64,000 bases of DNA from Termitomyces sp. T153. Taxonomy: Eukaryota > Basidiomycota > Agaricomycetes > Agaricales > Lyophyllaceae. The notes under the pieces were generated by a model. It saw only the letters and a list, made by a program, of their open reading frames with translations. It had not been told where the DNA came from and searched no databases. The translations under genes and the position numbers were made by a program. Of the stretch, positions 1 through 12,300 are shown in pieces. How positions within the stretch are numbered: position 1 is the first letter of the stretch; each line of letters opens with the position of its first letter. The stretch is taken from positions 186,001 to 250,000 of the forward strand of contig JACKQL020000067.1 of assembly GCA_018296165.2 (NCBI GenBank), read 5' to 3'.

Positions 1-1426
1 TGCATTACTGGCAGCAGGGCCATTGTGAGTGAGTCAGGTGCTGAAAAAGATTGAGGGATTTGAGGGTTGTTGAGAAGGCACTTGGTGATATCAAGGACAT
101 AAATCAAATTGCAGCACAGAATCAAAGCATTAACAAAGAAGCTTGATGGCCAGAACATCAAAATAGAAGCTGTAAAGAAAGATAATGAGCAGCTGAAAAT
201 GGAATTAAAGCATATCAGGAAAACATGCTGTGACAAAGTGACAAAGAAAAGGTCTCACTTACTAAGAAACTAAAGGATGAGACTTAGGGAAGTTCTTTTG
301 CATATGGTGACAATTCTTTAAAGGTACAAATCATTTGTCAGGCAATCAAAAACTAGGTTGTCACCTATAATTTGATTAGTAGTTGGCTTGATACACATTT
401 AACTTTTATATGGGTATTGCAAGGTTCTCCAAGAATGGTTCTCCAAGATATCCAGATACAGATGGCAAGTTGACTAGGCTAAAGATTCAAGAAAAGGATG
501 ATGCAGTGCTGAGGTTCAGGCCCAGTCAGAAGTCAGGGTATTAGCTAAATTTTTCTTTATTTACTCTACTTTACTAGTATTACCATGCATTCAATTTGAA
601 TTAATTGTTTGTACTTGATGTTATATCCAGGCCAATTTCTTTTTTAATGACAATTTTCATATCATGAGTCTTGCACAACAATTAAACTCACTTGATTTTC
701 ACACACTTTGATCAAGACATAAGCACAGGAACTTGGACATTTTTATGCCTCACCTCTAATGTCACTCTCCACATGTCAGACTTCTGGTAAATGCAAGTAT
801 GCAGAAAGGCAATCTGAGCTCTAGCAAGAGCAAAACCAGTCTCTTGCAGTATATCTTGCAAATCAGAGGCCTGAATCAGCATCCAATCAAGACAATCCTC
901 ATTATCAGACAGATGCTTTTGATGTTGGGGAGTTTAGACATGCTTGACAAAGGACAGAGAAACATGTAGACAAGACTGTGTGTCAACCATACTGTTCTAT
1001 CTCTTCTTTTCTCATTTGAAATATCTTTAGACTGTTTTTTATTGAGAATTTAATGATTTTGAACACACTCCATCTGATCACCAAATCCTGGAACTAAGCA
1101 TTGCTGGGCAACACCTTCCTCAGGAACAACAGCCCTATCAGAACCACTCTTCTTACTCCCATGATCTGCCAAATCAAATTCTTAACTCACTACCTCATGA
1201 ACTATTGTAATGCCTAGATGTTACAACATTTTGAAAAAGGAGATATTTCTTTGCAATTGTCTATTAGAGCATTTACTGGGATAAAGACTCCAACTATTGG
1301 ATCTGTAACTGGATTATTCACAATCTTTCTCTAGTTCTCAGGTACAAGAAACAATTTGTCATTCCTGGTCAAGTAATCAATTATCATTGTTGTTGCAGAA
1401 TGGAAGGAGAGCAATGTCACAGTTGT
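1..1426. other. degenerate AT-rich, CpG-poor repeat debris, no gene seen
   Basis: No reading frame of credible length and no recognisable domain. CpG is almost absent, as in the other decayed transposon blocks of this window. It is most simply read as flank or interior of an old LTR element. I see nothing further that can be supported. Confidence 0.5.
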
Positions 1427-2232
1427 TATCACAATCTATTCCCAGACCTCCAGACCCCCCTCTCACACACCCCAAACCCCCAGACTACCTGTCAACACCT
1501 CTTTGACCCACTCCAACTCTCATTCACCCACAGCACTCACACCAGCAAACTCTGATGCTTCCCTAGCAAATCCTGACAGCCCTCTAGTAAGTCCCATCAC
1601 TCTCCCATTCCCCACCAAGCTCCCAGATATCCCCAATGCTTCCCAGGAACCCTGGCACATGTCATGTACCTACACTAATGTGTCACCATGGCCCACCTGA
1701 TCAGAACAAACACCCACCAAACCTGCATGGCCCCAACAACTCCCACTGCCAGACCTGCAACTTCCAGAGGAGGCCCAGTAGTCAGTATTTACATAGTAGA
1801 GTGATATCTTCTATGGTAGTCTTGTTATTGCTTATGGTTGTGTCCCATTTTGTCTCTTTCTTGAGTTTGTCTCTGGTTTCTGTCTTGTTATCTCCATCTC
1901 ATCTTGCATCATTTCCAATTCTACTTCTTTTTGTCTCTATCTCATTTCAACTCTATCTTGCCTTGTTTGCCTCAGTTTCCTTTTGAGTGCACTTGGTTTC
2001 CTTTCACTCTATCTCCATTCTGATTTCTGTTCATATTTTTACAACTCCATACATTCCTATCTAACTCTGGACCTTGCCTCATGCTCAGCCCTGGAACTCA
2101 TCAACACCATCTGATTACCCATCAAACTCCAGTCTGGCTCCTGTTACTCATGCAACCCTTAGTTGCCCCACACCCCTAGACTTGTGCCTAAGGAATCCCC
2201 AAGCCCAACCCTTATTCACACTTTATCTTAGA
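1427..2232 (+). repeat. truncated, decayed LTR (copy A of the TGTCA...TGACA family)
   Basis: The stretch aligns by eye to the solo LTR at 3427-4613 and, reversed, to 26892-27962. All share the CCAGTAGTCAGTAT core just before a TATA-like element, the repeated 'gcaaactctgatgc' block, and a pyrimidine-rich second half. The first bases read TATCAC where the family begins TGTCAC. Homology fades near 2232, so the 3' end is missing. Most CpG sites of the younger copy appear here as TG or CA, which indicates greater age. Confidence 0.65.
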
Positions 2233-3161
2233 CAGATGTGGCCCCACCAAACTATGCCATGGCAATGCAACAGTCACTAATGCATGGATGTAGTGTGCCT
2301 CCACAACATGGTTGAGTTAGTAGAGGATGCAGGGGATCAAGGATACCTCCACCAATAAATTTCAGGTACTTTGTAGCCACACAACTTGTGTGGTAGCAGA
2401 AGTTCCAACAATATGTGATGCCACAGTATTCTGTGGCCCTAGTGCCAGTGGCTGGACCTGACCAAGCAACAGGCATAGCAAGTCAATGATGACCTGCCAC
2501 TATAGCAACACAAGTAGGGATTTCAGTCTCTGTACCACCTTCATCAGAGGCAATGGAAGTGGACAATGAGAGCCCAGAGTCAATTATAGCTGTGATGCAG
2601 TCATTGGCCTCTCCACAGCAGGCATACCCACTGCTGCCCACTACAGTGCATCCACCAAATGCTCCAGCCCCTTCTATAAGCACAGCAGGGCAACTTAAGG
2701 TGGCTTTTTCTAACAAAGGAAAAAGAAAGGCAACAACTAATATGTCATTGTCAACACTGGATACAGAGAGTGAGTCCTCCTTGGTGACTGCCTGCAAGAT
2801 GGTTAAGCAACACTTGTCAGAGAAGGAGAGGGGCAAGGGCAAAGCAAAAGAGCCCACATCCTCAACTGCCACTGATGAGCAAATCACTCACCTCCTATGC
2901 TGGAGTTCCAGAGGATGTCAGATCTGATGTTCCTAAGAACCTAGTAGTGCAATTAGTACTATTTCAAGTTCTGAATGAACTTGATATTGTTCATAATCAA
3001 AGAGATGAGGCCTGGTCAGACCTCTTCTGCTTAGCATTAGGGAAGGAGAAGCAAGTAGCAATCCCTCCTCAACCTCCAGAGGCAAAGGAGGATTGTATAG
3101 CATCTTTTGTATTTGTCAAGGGTTCCTAAACTCAGAGGGCACCATAGGTGCCCTATAATGA
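2233..3161 (+). pseudogene. decayed gag-like region of an old LTR element, cut by the LINE
   Basis: Two overlapping frames (about 2553-2927 and 2875-3129) encode a low-complexity, Ser/Thr/Pro-rich stretch with a basic KGKRKA patch and then a more ordered segment ending FVFVKGS. No domain can be named. The last ~60 bp (3103-3161) are closely repeated at 24217-24270, where the same sequence runs on without interruption. The reading region was therefore once continuous with what now lies right of 23977, and the LINE insertion separated the two. Calling it gag is an inference from its place after an LTR. Confidence 0.4.
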
Positions 3162-3165
3162 TTTT
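3151..3165. repeat. target-site duplication, left copy (LINE insertion)
   Basis: CCCTATAATGATTTT here is identical to 23962-23976. The final four Ts cannot be separated from the poly(T) tail, so the duplication is 11-15 bp. This length is usual for LINE integration. Confidence 0.75.
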
Positions 3166-3364
3166 TTTTTTTTTTTTTTTTTTTTGGAGTAGCGAATACA
3201 GTGATGGAGGATGACACCCTTGGCAAGTCCCCACTACCCACTGGCTGCACACCTGGGATTACAACCAGGTTCCATATTGGGCAGCAATTTTCTTATCTCT
3301 GCGAGGAAATGCCTTTATGCACGTGTGTGGGACTCAGGCTGCATATTACCTATCCTATTCCATC
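3162..3364 (-). other. LINE 3' UTR and poly(A) tail (T24 on the plus strand)
   Basis: The run of 24 Ts at 3162-3185 is the poly(A) tail read on the other strand. It marks a sharp change from CpG-starved sequence on the left to CpG-containing sequence on the right. About 180 bp separate it from the LINE ORF2 stop (TGA, 3365-3367). No further motif was recognised. Confidence 0.7.
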
Positions 3365-3426
3365 TCATGAATACAGCCTACTACCCACTAAAACCCTGCC
3401 CATGGTCATGTATTGTGATCCTTGCC
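3365..3426 (-). pseudogene. LINE ORF2, last ~20 codons, split off by a solo LTR
   Basis: Reading on the minus strand across the solo LTR (4614 joined to 3421, one TTGCC kept), the frame continues without a shift from the TWKDT motif into a tail ending VGSRLYS and a TGA at 3365-3367. That ending is of the type seen at the C-terminus of related fungal LINE proteins. The frame continuity and the duplication together prove that this piece belongs to ORF2. Confidence 0.75.
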
Positions 3427-4613
3427 TGTCACAACCCGTCCCCTGGATCCCCGCACATCATCCAGCAACCTCCTAATTCCCCCAAACCCCCGACACTCCA
3501 CTGAACTTCCACCCATGCCCCGTGTCTATTTCGGTTAGCCCCAACGCAACCTCAGCTAACTCTGACGCCTCCCCAGCTAACTCCGACGGCCCCCTGGCCA
3601 ACTTTGACACCTTCCCCACAGCCACTGACACTTACCCTGGATCTCCCAAACCCCAAGAACCACCCCCGCTGTTCCCGATCTTCGTCACCCATCATCAACT
3701 CAACACCCTGGTTCCCCCGACCCATTCCAGAGTATCACGACAACCTTGGGGCGACCCGTGTTCCCAAATGATCCCATCAATGTATCAGCATGGCCCAACC
3801 CTTGATCACAACCGACACCCGCCCATTCCATCGAGCTCTGCCAAGCCCCGCCGCCGCAGCCAACGTACTCCGAAGTTCTCCAGTAGTCAGTATATAAGAC
3901 GTCGAGTAGCTCTTCGTACTTTAGTCTTGATATTGCTTAATGTTACCTATGGTCTGATTGTTTCCTTCTTGTGTTTCACATTTTGTGTCTCATGTTTTGT
4001 TTTCCCTACTCTCAGTCTCCTGGTCTTATCTCAGTCTCCTGGTCTTATCTCAGTCTCCCAGTCTTGTCTTGTCTCCATTTTGTTATCATTCTCGTTATTG
4101 TTTCGTATCTCTGCGTGAATCTATTCTTGTTCCATCTTGACCCCATCTCATTTCGTCTGACACTGTCTTGGTGACTCCGTCTGGCTGTTGTGCCCAAGTC
4201 TCCTCAACCTTAACGACCTCATGAACTCCGCGATTACAATTATGAACCCCGACACTCTTTCACCAGGTCTGAACCTCGCTCTTTGCTCAGTCCCAGACTC
4301 CATCAACCCCAATTGATCTCCCATCAAACCCCAGCTCTGCTCCCATTGATCGCGTAACTGCCTACTCCTTCGCATCCGCGAATCTTCCATACAGTCTTCT
4401 GCCTGAACCCTGCCAAGCCCATCCCATTTCCTCACAATCCAACTTCTCTGGACCTTCCTGGACCTGTCTGGATCACATCCCACTGACTATCTGCACAAGC
4501 CATCAGTGCCCAGAACGCTTTCGAGTGTTTGGTTGCCAGTACAAGGGGATCACGCCCGCCTAGTAAGGACTCACCCAGTGCAGCTGAGCCCCTGGGGTCA
4601 GCGGAACCTGACA
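3427..4613 (+). mobile_element. solo LTR (copy B), TSD TTGCC
   Basis: The 1187-bp unit begins TGTCAC and ends TGACA, an inverted-repeat pair typical of LTR ends. It is flanked by TTGCC at 3422-3426 and 4614-4618. A TATA-like 'agtatataag' lies near 3890, followed by pyrimidine-rich downstream sequence. No coding part of the element remains, so this is a solo LTR left by LTR-LTR recombination. Unlike copies A (1427), C (26892) and D (53936) it still has many CpG sites, so it is the youngest of the four. It interrupts the 3' end of LINE ORF2. Confidence 0.85.
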
Positions 4614-5476
4614 TTGCCATGGTGTCATGTCTACAACACATGTGTCTTTCCACGTCTCAATCACTGGGGGTAAGGGGATCGATTTCTTTCCCAGTCTCCT
4701 GTTTGTCAGTTTAAAATCTGTCTCTGCTCTCTTTTTGAGGGCAGCATTCCACCTATTTGATATTTCCACTTCACTAAGTGGTACATCATCATGTCTTATA
4801 ACCCTTTCACATCTTATCGCCCATATGAAGGAGGCCGCTTCCATTACTACTATTTTATAAAGTCATGTTAGTCCTTGAGATGGTTTTCCTTCTTCATCTT
4901 TTATTGTTAAAAGAGCACTGCCAAGGATCGAGCCTAGGCTAGTTTCTGGGAACTCATTATCTGTCTTATTCTTCCACATCTTGCATACCGTACTCCAGAC
5001 TAGACCTTGGCCTGTACACTTACACTTGGTCAGAATGTGTTCCATCGAGTCAACTTCCTCATCATGTTTGCACTGGGCTCGTTCTCTCAGGACAGGGTCC
5101 ATCAAAGGTTTATCCCAGTACATTCCCACCTTGTATGCATCATGGGCACATTTCCACAGGAACATTTGCAGGGGTTTTGAGAAGTCCTTGCATTGCAGGC
5201 TTGACCATATCTGTTTTCTGCTTGGCAATCTTCTGTTTACTCCTTTCACATGACTAATAATGCTTTCCATTGTTTTTCCCATTTGCGGTCTCTCACAAAT
5301 ACTTTTCATTTTCATGATAGTCTTATAGGCTATTGCCTGCGTGATCTTTGAAAGTTTTGCACCAGTGAGGTGTAGTTCTGTTGGGATAGGGGGTAGTAAT
5401 ATTGGTCTCTCTTTTTTGAGAGCAGCTTTCACCAAAGAGGTGGCTTTCTTCTCATACATTGAGACTTGGGTCCCGT
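4614..5476 (-). pseudogene. LINE ORF2, C-terminal segment (zinc-binding type region)
   Basis: This minus-strand segment continues ORF2 from 16736 across the Gypsy insertion in the same frame. It has the FLWKCAHDAYKVG block and the Cys/His cluster CKHDEEVDSMEHILTKC, a zf-RVT-like region found near the C-terminus of many LINE polymerases. One in-frame TGA at 4863-4865 lies where related proteins usually have arginine before LYKIV, consistent with CGA changed to TGA. After it come an RCERVI block and the TWKDT motif, then the solo LTR junction at 4614. As a gene it is broken by insertion and by stops. Confidence 0.8.
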
Positions 5477-6606
5477 TGATGAGCCCCAGTTATCGCTGAG
5501 CACCATTTTTGACATTTCGGACTTAGCGGCAGCTGACTACTTTGAACCCGACACAAGTCACAACACTCAGCGCACGGGACTTAGCACGAGGATGGGACCG
5601 AATCACGAGACTCTAGCAATCACGAGACTTATCAATCACGAGGAATATCACGTGAAGTCTGGAACTTAGGTCTAGATCCTCAAGGCCTAGACTCCCCCTA
5701 GCGACGATTACTAGCGACACTAGCGATCTTGGCGACCAAACAAGGCTCTACCATATATGGACAAATTATCAGACGCGTACCTTTTTCCCTATCATTTAGT
5801 TACCGAGCTTACACATATACTGGGACGGCGTCTGCGCTTCAGGAGTTGACAGCGGACTCGTTCTTTTTTTTTTGGTTTTATTAGCAATTAGTCGTCGCTA
5901 AGACCTCATCTACGACCCTTTTACTTAGTTACAAGACTGACGTCTGGCACGCACCGTAAACAGTGACAGACGCCGTCGCTAGTGGCACTTAATTGCTTAC
6001 CCTCCCTTACTGTACTCTGGGAACATATAAATACTGCTTGTACATAGAACTCATGGAAGGCAATTACCATCGACTTCCACCATCGGATCGTACCTCTCTA
6101 TAAGCCTACCAGCTTAAGATTTCGTCTACCCCTTTGTCTCTCTCTCATCTCGTCTTCGACTTAGGCTTAGCGACAAGCCTCTTCGACTTCGACATCGACT
6201 TCGTGTGGTACCAATTACGGGTGCCCGTTAGCGTTATTTCGACTTAGCGACGTTAGCGACTACGGCTAACGACTAGTTTACGTTCGTCCTTTGATTTCAG
6301 TCTTTCCCTTTGTCATTTCCTCTCTTTCGCTCTATCCCTTTCACCACCGTTAAGGGATCGCTTAGTCTTAGCAACGTTATCCGTCTTCACTCATCTTCCC
6401 CTTATTATCACTAGCGACCGCAGCTAGCGATAGCGACCAACTTCTACTTCACCTCGAATACACCATTTCAACTCTCGTTCTCTGGGACGGTTACTGACTC
6501 GCCCTCATTATTAACTTCCTACTGCCAGCTACCCTATCTAGTGACTAGTGTTTGGTCCTCTCTTTTTGGTTTCCTGCACGGCACTAGGCGGCATAGGAGC
6601 ACATCA
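5477..6606 (+). repeat. 5' LTR of the young Gypsy element
   Basis: It is 1130 bp and begins TGATGAGCCCC, ending CACATCA. A TATA-like 'catataaata' at about 6024-6033 is the likely promoter for the gag-pol transcript. The hexamer TAGCGA or its complement occurs eleven times here; about 0.5 would be expected by chance. Differences from the 3' LTR are one C/T, one G/A, one A/G, one T in a T-run and one extra G. Confidence 0.93.
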
Positions 6607-6960
6607 TTTTGGAGCCCACCGCGAGGGGATTTGAGGTTAACCATTCCGCCAGAAACAAGAGCTCAAGCGAAACGTCGCTTGGAAAACCCTATTAAACCAC
6701 CCCAGTCTACTCGTTCGACCCCTCAGCACTTGTCGCCCACAGTTTATCCTCGACCTCTGGCCGACGAACTTGAAATCGCTAGACACCTTCGCGACGTTAG
6801 CGAAATCCTTGCCGACTTTCCAGGCGCTTTTATCGAAAGTTTCCTCGACGCACCTCTTTCACCTTTAACTCCTACCGACTCTCTATTCTTCCCAGAAGCT
6901 CGGTCTATCCCATCATCGACAGTTAACCCCCTCCCTTCGCTAAATCCGACAATCGCTACT
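6607..6960 (+). other. Gypsy leader with candidate primer-binding site
   Basis: Directly after the LTR the sequence reads TTTTGGAGCCCACCGCGAGG. A primer-binding site normally begins TGG within a few bases of the LTR, so TGGAGCCCACCGCGAGG (from 6609) is the candidate. The tRNA it would match was not identified. The gag frame is open back through the leader into the LTR, but it contains no ATG before 6961, so I treat this as untranslated. Confidence 0.5.
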
Positions 6961-9321
6961 ATGAGCAACGACCCCGTCGCTCGGCGTGCTAGAATGCCGC
7001 CTCGCAACGACACAACTGCTCCTAAATGGGATGAGAGTCGCCCTAGGGAACTCCCTCAATACTTCAAAGAATTGGAATATCTCTTCGCTGACTGCGGCAT
7101 CGCTGACGACACGCAGAAGAAGGAATATGCGGCTCGATATGTCTCATATGACACGGCAGAAACCTGGCTTGGCTTACCCGAATTTGGCGACAACGTCACT
7201 ATCGGCAACAACGATCCTCGGCCATACACTTATCACGAATGGAAGGCGGCAGTGCTTAGGCTGTACCCTGGCGCTGACGCTAGCGCGCGTTATAACCTTG
7301 GCGATTTGGAAAGACTCGTAAACCAGACCTTTAACAGTGGCTTAGCGACTTTAGGAAGGTTCTCTGATTACTACCGGGACTTCCAACGTATCGCCAGATG
7401 GTTACTCGCTAATGGCAAGCTCTACCGCAATGAGGAACGTCGCCTGTTCCAGCAAGGTATCCCCACGTCGCTATGGTCTAAAATCGTTCGCCGTCTCGAA
7501 ATCACTCTCCCCGACCACCATCCTGAGGACCCTTATGATGTTGACCAAGTCTTCGAAGGCGCTAAATGGGTTTTAAAAGGAACGGACACCTCTACGACCA
7601 AAACCAACAATGGCACCAGCGGTATTCATTCGTCATCGCCAATCGCTAACCCACCAGTTGTCCCTTCACCTGTACCTAAACAAGAAACCTTGGAATTAGC
7701 GACCACTACAGCGATCGTCAGCGCCTTGGAACGTCTGGAAGCTCTTTTGACTAACGGTAACGCCCAACCTCGCCAGCAATTCTCTAACAGCACATGCCAT
7801 TTCTGTGGCGAAACTGGTCACACCATGGTCCGAGGTACCTGTATAAAGCTGGAGCAAATGATCCTACAGGGTAAGATCCGTCGAAACGCTGAAGGCAAAA
7901 TCATCCTACCGTCTGGCGCTATGATTCCCAACTATTTTGGCAAGCGACTATACATGGAACGCATCGAGGAATGGCATAGGCTTAACCCAGGACAAATCGT
8001 TACAGGCAGACTCTCTCCCAACGCTAATCCGGATCCCGAGCAAGCGGCTATGCAGCAGGCGCTAATACACGAGGTAATGCAGCAGGATGTCGCTATGGGC
8101 CGATCGCTAAGCAAAGAAGAACGGATCCAGGCCTTGGAGCGCGAACTCTTTGCACTCAGGCGAAATGGCGAAAAGTTCGACGGCGTACAAGTTCCTCGTG
8201 CGGCTTACCGACCAGCGAATGAAGCCCCAAAAGTAACACCCTCGACTAGCGACACTCCGGTGACTTCACCCCCTTCCAATTCAACTCCAGCTCCTGCAGC
8301 TAAGCCTGCCGACAAAGGCAAAGCACCCGAACAAACCGTCGCTAAGGAACAACCGCCCGTCACTAAGGAACCCGTCGTTCAGCCTCCCGTCCATCCGTTT
8401 TCTGGCATCCCCAGTCGCTACGCCCCGCCCGCTAACAGGAATTTCGCTGCTCCCGACAAAGCCAACGACAGCGCCTATCGAACTATGCCACCCATCTACA
8501 GCATTGAGCAGTCTAAAGCGGTTTTTGATCGAGTATTAAGCACTCCGGTGACTGTAACAGTGGGCGAACTATGCTCGGTATCTCAGGACGTCAGAAATCA
8601 GCTCAGAACCGCAGTCACGCCCAAACGTTTGGTAGGCGCTAGCACCGTACAGGACTCTAGCGACATCTTTGAAGATATTCTGCCGACCTTCGCTATTGGA
8701 GAACCACAATTTTCGCTAGACACTGACACCGCTAACGGACTTGCCGCTGACAAAGCCCCTTTCGCTTCCATTGACCCTGTCGAGGCCTATATCGATTCGC
8801 TACCCCCTGGAGAAGAACCTGTAGTACTCACTGTCGCTAAGGAATCTCAGTCACTTCGTACCGTCATGATGCTAATTGACAACAAAGAAGAAGTAGAATG
8901 CATCCACGACAGCGGTTCCCAAATAATCTCCATGTCGGCCGAAATCGCTAGCGATATTGGTTTATCATACGACCCCAACATCGTGCTAAACATGCAGAGC
9001 GCCAACGGTACCATGGATCGATCGCTAGGACTTGCTCGCAACGTACCATGCACCCTTGGCGACATCACGGTCTATCTTCAAATCCACGTTTTACGGTCTC
9101 CCGCCTACGACATTCTACTCGGCCGTCCTTTCGACGTACTAACTCGAAGCACAGTCAACACAATTAGCGACGTCGAAACAACTATAACTATTTCGGACCC
9201 CAACACTGGCCAACGACGAACTATCCCTACCTTTCCGCGCGGCAAGACCAAAAGAAACAACCGCCAAAATGTTCGCTTCGAGACCGAGGCACCCCGTTGC
9301 TTTCATCGCCGAAAGCAGTAA
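6961..9321 (+). CDS. Gypsy Gag with C-terminal aspartic protease (786 aa)
   Basis: The first ATG of the long frame is at 6961; the open stretch upstream has no ATG. The N-terminal half is the capsid-like Gag region beginning MSNDPVARRARMPP. A zinc knuckle near residues 278-300 reads CHFCGETGHTMVRGTC, a CX2CX4HX6C form with a longer last spacing than the usual CX4HX4C. A Pro/Ala/Lys-rich linker follows. The protease has its catalytic HDSGS near residue 650 and the flap-end motif ILLGRP near residue 717. Gag packages element RNA and the protease matures the particle. The stop overlaps the pol ORF by 53 bp in another frame. No stop or frameshift interrupts it. Confidence 0.88.
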   Translation: MSNDPVARRARMPPRNDTTAPKWDESRPRELPQYFKELEYLFADCGIADDTQKKEYAARYVSYDTAETWLGLPEFGDNVTIGNNDPRPYTYHEWKAAVLRLYPGADASARYNLGDLERLVNQTFNSGLATLGRFSDYYRDFQRIARWLLANGKLYRNEERRLFQQGIPTSLWSKIVRRLEITLPDHHPEDPYDVDQVFEGAKWVLKGTDTSTTKTNNGTSGIHSSSPIANPPVVPSPVPKQETLELATTTAIVSALERLEALLTNGNAQPRQQFSNSTCHFCGETGHTMVRGTCIKLEQMILQGKIRRNAEGKIILPSGAMIPNYFGKRLYMERIEEWHRLNPGQIVTGRLSPNANPDPEQAAMQQALIHEVMQQDVAMGRSLSKEERIQALERELFALRRNGEKFDGVQVPRAAYRPANEAPKVTPSTSDTPVTSPPSNSTPAPAAKPADKGKAPEQTVAKEQPPVTKEPVVQPPVHPFSGIPSRYAPPANRNFAAPDKANDSAYRTMPPIYSIEQSKAVFDRVLSTPVTVTVGELCSVSQDVRNQLRTAVTPKRLVGASTVQDSSDIFEDILPTFAIGEPQFSLDTDTANGLAADKAPFASIDPVEAYIDSLPPGEEPVVLTVAKESQSLRTVMMLIDNKEEVECIHDSGSQIISMSAEIASDIGLSYDPNIVLNMQSANGTMDRSLGLARNVPCTLGDITVYLQIHVLRSPAYDILLGRPFDVLTRSTVNTISDVETTITISDPNTGQRRTIPTFPRGKTKRNNRQNVRFETEAPRCFHRRKQ

Positions 9322-12300
9322 AGAAGAAGATAGCGACCTAGCGGTCGTTATCAGCTACGATCATTCAACTGGTCTAGCGACTTGTATAGCCTCTTGTGAT
9401 TTGGACAAAGACGTTTTACCTACTAATTCCGACACACAGACTAATCCTGCGCTAGCATACCTATACGCTACGGCTAGCAACATTTCTGATTCGTCCCTTC
9501 CACCTCGTTCTTATCTTGTTTCTACTGATACATCTAATCCCTTGATTCTTGGACAGACTTTACCTTTTGACCCATGCGTTACAGACATTACCCCCACTTA
9601 TGTTAACATCCCCTTCCCCGCTCAGTATATCGCTAACGAACCCCCTAAGCGAAAAGGAGTCCAGGTAAAGAAGAAGTACAAACCCGTCGCTATGAAAACC
9701 AAACCTGTCGCCAGCCACGTTAGCGAAGACTTTCGAATCGAGCGACAGATTATTGGCGATCCACTAGCGACAATGCCCCCACTTAATCCAAATCCACCGC
9801 CTTTCGTTCCGACAAAGCGATTCACCAGCGAGCGACAAGCGAAACTAGTTGACGACCACGACACAGGGTTCCTCACTAGCGACGAAATCAACGTACTAGT
9901 CGACATGGTCGCCAAACAAGACAAAGCCTTCGCTTGGGAAGATTCCGAACGAGGAAGTTTGCGCCCCGACTTCTTTCCACCTGTTCGCATACCGACGATT
10001 CCGCACGTACCATGGGTCCAGCACAATCGCCCCATACCGCCAGGTCTAGAAAAGGAAGTATGTGAAATTATTCGCAACAAGATTAGCGCTGGCGTCTATG
10101 AACCTTCGAACTCCGCTTACCGCTCCCGATGGTTTTGCGTACTCAAGAAGAATGGTAAGCTCAGGATTGTACACAGTCTCGAGCCGCTAAACCGTGTCAC
10201 CATCCGTCATTCTGGAGTACCACCTTTTCCAGATCACGTTGCCGAATCCTTCGCTGGACGCATCTGTGGCGCCACCCTCGATCTCTACGTTGGCTACGAC
10301 GAGCGACTTATTGACTCGGCATCACGCGACTTAACGACGTTCCAGACTCCATTTGGCGCTCTTCGCCTAGTGACCCTGCCGATGGGATGGACCAACTCTG
10401 TGCCTATATTCCACGACGACATTACCTTTATCTTGCAGCCAGAGATCCCCCATAACGTGCTCAGTTTTATCGATGACGTTGGCGCTAAGGGACCCAAGGA
10501 CTGGAAAATCGTTAACGGTAAACCCGCTAAGCATCCCGCTAACCCGAATATTCGCCTAGCGCTCTGGGAGTTCTTTGAACTTCTCAACAGGATTCTTCAG
10601 CGAATGAAGTATTGCGGTGGCACCTTCTCAGGTCATAAATTGGTTCTCTGCGCCCCGACGTTCAAGATTCTAGGACACGTTTGCACCCCTAGCGGTCGAG
10701 TCCCTGACGAAAGTCGCCTAGCGCTAATCGAGCGATGGGGTCCTTGCAAGTCGCTATCGGAAGTTCGAGCCTTCCTAGGTACTGTCGGGGTACTAAGGAT
10801 TTTCGTCAAGAACTTTGCACATCGAGCCCATAATTTAACGAAGCTCACACGCGTTGGCGTTCCTTTCGAGTTTGGCCCCGATCAAATAAATGCTCAACGC
10901 GATCTCGTAAAAGCCCTACAAGACGCTAAGCCCCTTGTTCCTATCGATTATGAATCGCCTGACCCAGTCATCTTAGCGGTCGATACGTCATACATAGCGG
11001 TCGGATTTTACCTTTGTCAGTGCACTGGCGACAATCGCAAAGAACGCCGCTACAACCGCTTTGGGTCTATTACGCTAAACGACAGGGAAGCCCGATTCAG
11101 CCAGCCCAAGTTGGAACTTTATGGCCTCTATCGAGCTTTACAAGCGTTACGAATGTACCTCATCGGCGTCAGGAACCTTATCATTGAAGTCGACGCTCGC
11201 TACATTAAGGGTATGCTTCAGAACCCTGACATCCAACCTTCCGCTAGCATGAACCGCTGGATTATGGCGATTTGGATGTTTCACTTTAAGCTGGTTCACG
11301 TCAAAGGAACGTTCCACGGCCCTGACGGTCTCTCGCGACGCCCGCCACAGCCTGGCGACCCTCCGAGCGACGATAGCGATAACTCGGTTTACGAAGACTG
11401 GATCGACCGCTTACATGGGTTCGTACACCAAGTTCAGCTACCCCTACCGCTACTTCGCCAGGTCTCGACGGCCTCGCATCGCTTACCCCCTTTGGCCGAG
11501 TACGAACGTTCGCATACCTTAGCGACCTTTGCCAGCGACACCGACACCCCCCCACGACTAGCGACAAGCGACGATATAACACCCCTCCGAGACGATGGCA
11601 CCACCACTTATAGCGACGTACCCCGTAGTGCAAAAGCTATCGCCAGCGACGCTCGAGTACTCCTAGTAGAGAAATGGCTTCACGACCTCGTCAGACCTGA
11701 TGGCGTTAGCGACAAGGACTACGCCACCTTCGTTCGCTACGCATCCATGTTTTTCGTCACGGGAGGCAAACTTTGGCGCAGAAGTCGAGATGGCGCTCAC
11801 AAGTTGTTCGTTCCTATCGCCAGTCGCTTACGAGTCCTGAAAGCGATGCATGACGACTTGGGACACAGAGGTCTTTTCGCTACCCGCTCGGCACTTCTGG
11901 AACGGTTTTGGTGGCCTCAAGTTAGCGCCGATATCATGTGGTACCTTTGGACTTGTCATCTCTGCCAGATTCACCAAACGACCAAGGTGCTTATTCCGCC
12001 AACCGTCGCAACGCCCGCGCCATTGTTCAGTAAGATATACGTCGACACCATGTTCATGCCGCCCTCCAACAAGTTCAAGTACATCATCCAGGGACGTTGT
12101 TCGCTAACCCATTACCCCGAGTTCCGCATGCTCGCCAGAGAAAACACCGAAGCCATCGCTAAATGGCTATACGAGGACGTCATTTGTCGTTGGGGAGCGC
12201 TTAGCGAAATCGTTACCGACAACGGACCCCCAATTCTAAAGGCCGTTGCCTATTTGGCGAAGAAGTATAACTTGCGCCACATCCGGATTTCAGGTTACAA

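Noticed and set aside
6541..6960. Extension of the Gag frame upstream to 6541
   Set aside because: The extended frame starts with GTG inside the LTR; fungal nuclear genes start at ATG and the first in-frame ATG is at 6961.
9622..10080. 152-codon minus-strand frame within pol
   Set aside because: Shadow of the RT coding frame; no splice sites, no domain and no conservation.
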